Assembly: GCA_016650415.1 (NCBI GenBank)
Contig: JAENVU010000141.1
Location: forward strand, 1-5,565
Direction: 5' to 3'
DNA from: Acidimicrobiia bacterium
GTDB taxonomy: Bacteria; Actinomycetota; Acidimicrobiia; IMCC26256; JAENVU01
Length of the DNA stretch: 5,565 nt
In this document: piece by piece, positions 4,620 to 5,565 of the stretch
Layout of the letters: every line of letters starts with the position of its first letter
How positions within the stretch are numbered: position 1 is the stretch's first letter
Translations under genes and position numbers: made by a program
Notes under the pieces: model-generated
Told to the model about the DNA's origin: nothing
Seen by the model: the letters and a program-made list of their open reading frames with translations, nothing else
Database searches by the model: none

Positions 4620-5565
4620 ATGACCAATCCCGACATGCCCTATCGACGCCTCGGTCGCTCCGGCCTCAAGGTCAGCGTGCTCTCCTTCGGAAGTTGGGTC
4701 TCCTTCGGCACCCAACTCGACACCGGGATGGCACGGGACTGCATCGCCGCGGCGTGGGAGGCCGGCGTCAACTTCTTCGACAACGCCGAGGCGTACGCCG
4801 GCGGCGAATCCGAGCGCATCATGGGCGCGGCGATCGCCGAGCTCGGGTGGGCCCGTGAGTCCTACGTGGTCTCGTCCAAGTTCTTCTGGGGCCTCACCGA
4901 GGGACCGAACATGCGCAACACCCTCAACCGCAAGTATCTGCTGCACGCCATCGACGGGTCCCTCGAGCGATTCGGGCTCGACTTCCTCGATCTCGTCTAC
5001 TGCCACCGACCCGACCCCGAGACGCCGATCGAAGAGACCGTCGAAGCCATGTCGGACATCATCGAATCCGGCCGCGCGCACTACTGGGGGACGAGCGAGT
5101 GGTCCGCCGACGAGATCCGGGCCGCATGGGACATCGCGGACCGCCGCAACCTGCGCAAGCCGATCGTCGAGCAACCGCAATACCACCTGTTCGAACGGCG
5201 ACGCGTGGAACGCGAGTACGCGCGCCTGTACGAGGACATCGGTCTCGGCCTCACCACGTGGAGCCCACTCGCCTCCGGCCTGCTGACCGGCAAGTACATC
5301 GACGGCATTCCGCCCGAGAGTCGGGCTGCACTTCCCGGCTACGAGTGGCTCCGGGATTCACTGACCGACGAGCGTCGGAACGGCCAGGTGGTGGAACTCA
5401 TGGCCGTCGCCGAACGCCTCGATGTGACCGTGGCCCAGCTTGCCCTCGGCTGGTGCGCGGCGAACCCGCACGTCTCGACGGTCATCACGGGCGCATCGCG
5501 GCCGGAGCAGGTGGTCGAGAACATGGGCGCGCTGCGGGCGCTGGAACAGATCACCCCCGAGGTCA
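4620..5565 (+). CDS. Aldo/keto reductase, Kv-beta-like (AKR6-type), 3' end cut by window
   Basis: Predicted cytosolic NADPH-dependent oxidoreductase with a (beta/alpha)8 barrel that reduces aldehydes or ketones; the true substrate is unknown. The frame runs 315 codons from ATG to the window edge. Catalytic tetrad: D54 and Y59 (FFDNAEAY), K87 (VVSSKFFWG) and H129 (YCHRPD). The sequence follows the voltage-gated K+ channel beta subunit pattern closely: YRRLGRSGLKVS, HRPDPETPIEE, YWGTSEWS, EQPQYHLFER, TWSPLASGLLTGKY, and the cofactor-binding GASRPEQVVENMGAL near the end. Kv-beta cores are about 330 aa, so only about 10-20 residues are likely missing. The ATG at 4620 has no Shine-Dalgarno but sits seven bases after TACCGT. 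It follows the LuxR-type regulator by 33 bp on the same strand. No channel gene is in the window, and bacterial members generally act as stand-alone reductases. Confidence 0.93.
   Translation, partial: MTNPDMPYRRLGRSGLKVSVLSFGSWVSFGTQLDTGMARDCIAAAWEAGVNFFDNAEAYAGGESERIMGAAIAELGWARESYVVSSKFFWGLTEGPNMRNTLNRKYLLHAIDGSLERFGLDFLDLVYCHRPDPETPIEETVEAMSDIIESGRAHYWGTSEWSADEIRAAWDIADRRNLRKPIVEQPQYHLFERRRVEREYARLYEDIGLGLTTWSPLASGLLTGKYIDGIPPESRAALPGYEWLRDSLTDERRNGQVVELMAVAERLDVTVAQLALGWCAANPHVSTVITGASRPEQVVENMGALRALEQITPEV

Noticed and set aside
4584..4620. Rho-independent terminator after the regulator gene
   Set aside because: The inverted repeat has only 5-bp arms and no T-tract follows, and it overlaps a promoter-like element for the next gene.
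3708..5186. Long minus-strand open frame (492 codons) across the regulator and reductase genes
   Set aside because: It lies antisense to two genes with clear family motifs. Its protein is low-complexity G/R/V/E-rich with no recognisable domain, as expected of a shadow frame in GC-rich coding DNA.

Overview
The window is GC-rich DNA with strongly G/C-biased third codon positions. It carries a TIGR03086 (mycothiol-dependent maleylpyruvate isomerase-like) protein, a TPR-LuxR regulator without an ATPase domain, and several start codons placed directly behind a TANNNT -10 element with no Shine-Dalgarno. Together these point to a member of the Actinomycetota. Genus cannot be read from the sequence. 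I see no RNA gene, CRISPR array, insertion sequence or phage gene.

Layout. Positions 1-2163 are on the minus strand: a TIGR03086-family metal-binding protein (1606-2163, perhaps starting further upstream at 2313), followed 40 bp downstream by an APC-superfamily permease of the KimA/YdaO potassium-importer type (1-1565, C-terminus cut by the window edge). Positions 2164-2512 are a divergent control region with several short inverted repeats and an in-frame upstream extension of the TIGR03086 gene. Positions 2513-5565 are on the plus strand: a small cupin (2513-2881), a TPR plus LuxR-HTH regulator (2952-4586), and an aldo/keto reductase closely resembling the Kv-channel beta subunit (AKR6) family (4620 to beyond the right edge).

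How the parts may work together. Most of the window looks like ordinary chromosomal accessory metabolism and regulation. The cupin and the LuxR-type regulator are adjacent on one strand and could form a small regulatory unit, but the regulator also has its own promoter-like element. The aldo/keto reductase has a good promoter candidate overlapping the end of the regulator gene. The most specific functional reading is that the permease keeps the spacing of the potassium ligands reported for Bacillus subtilis KimA, so it is better read as a possible K+ importer than as a generic amino acid permease. A Kv-beta-like reductase lies nearby, but no channel gene is present and any link is speculative. 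I found no convincing new multi-gene system. The points most worth checking are the permease substrate, the leaderless starts, the 8-codon upstream ORF before the regulator, and the double start of the TIGR03086 protein.
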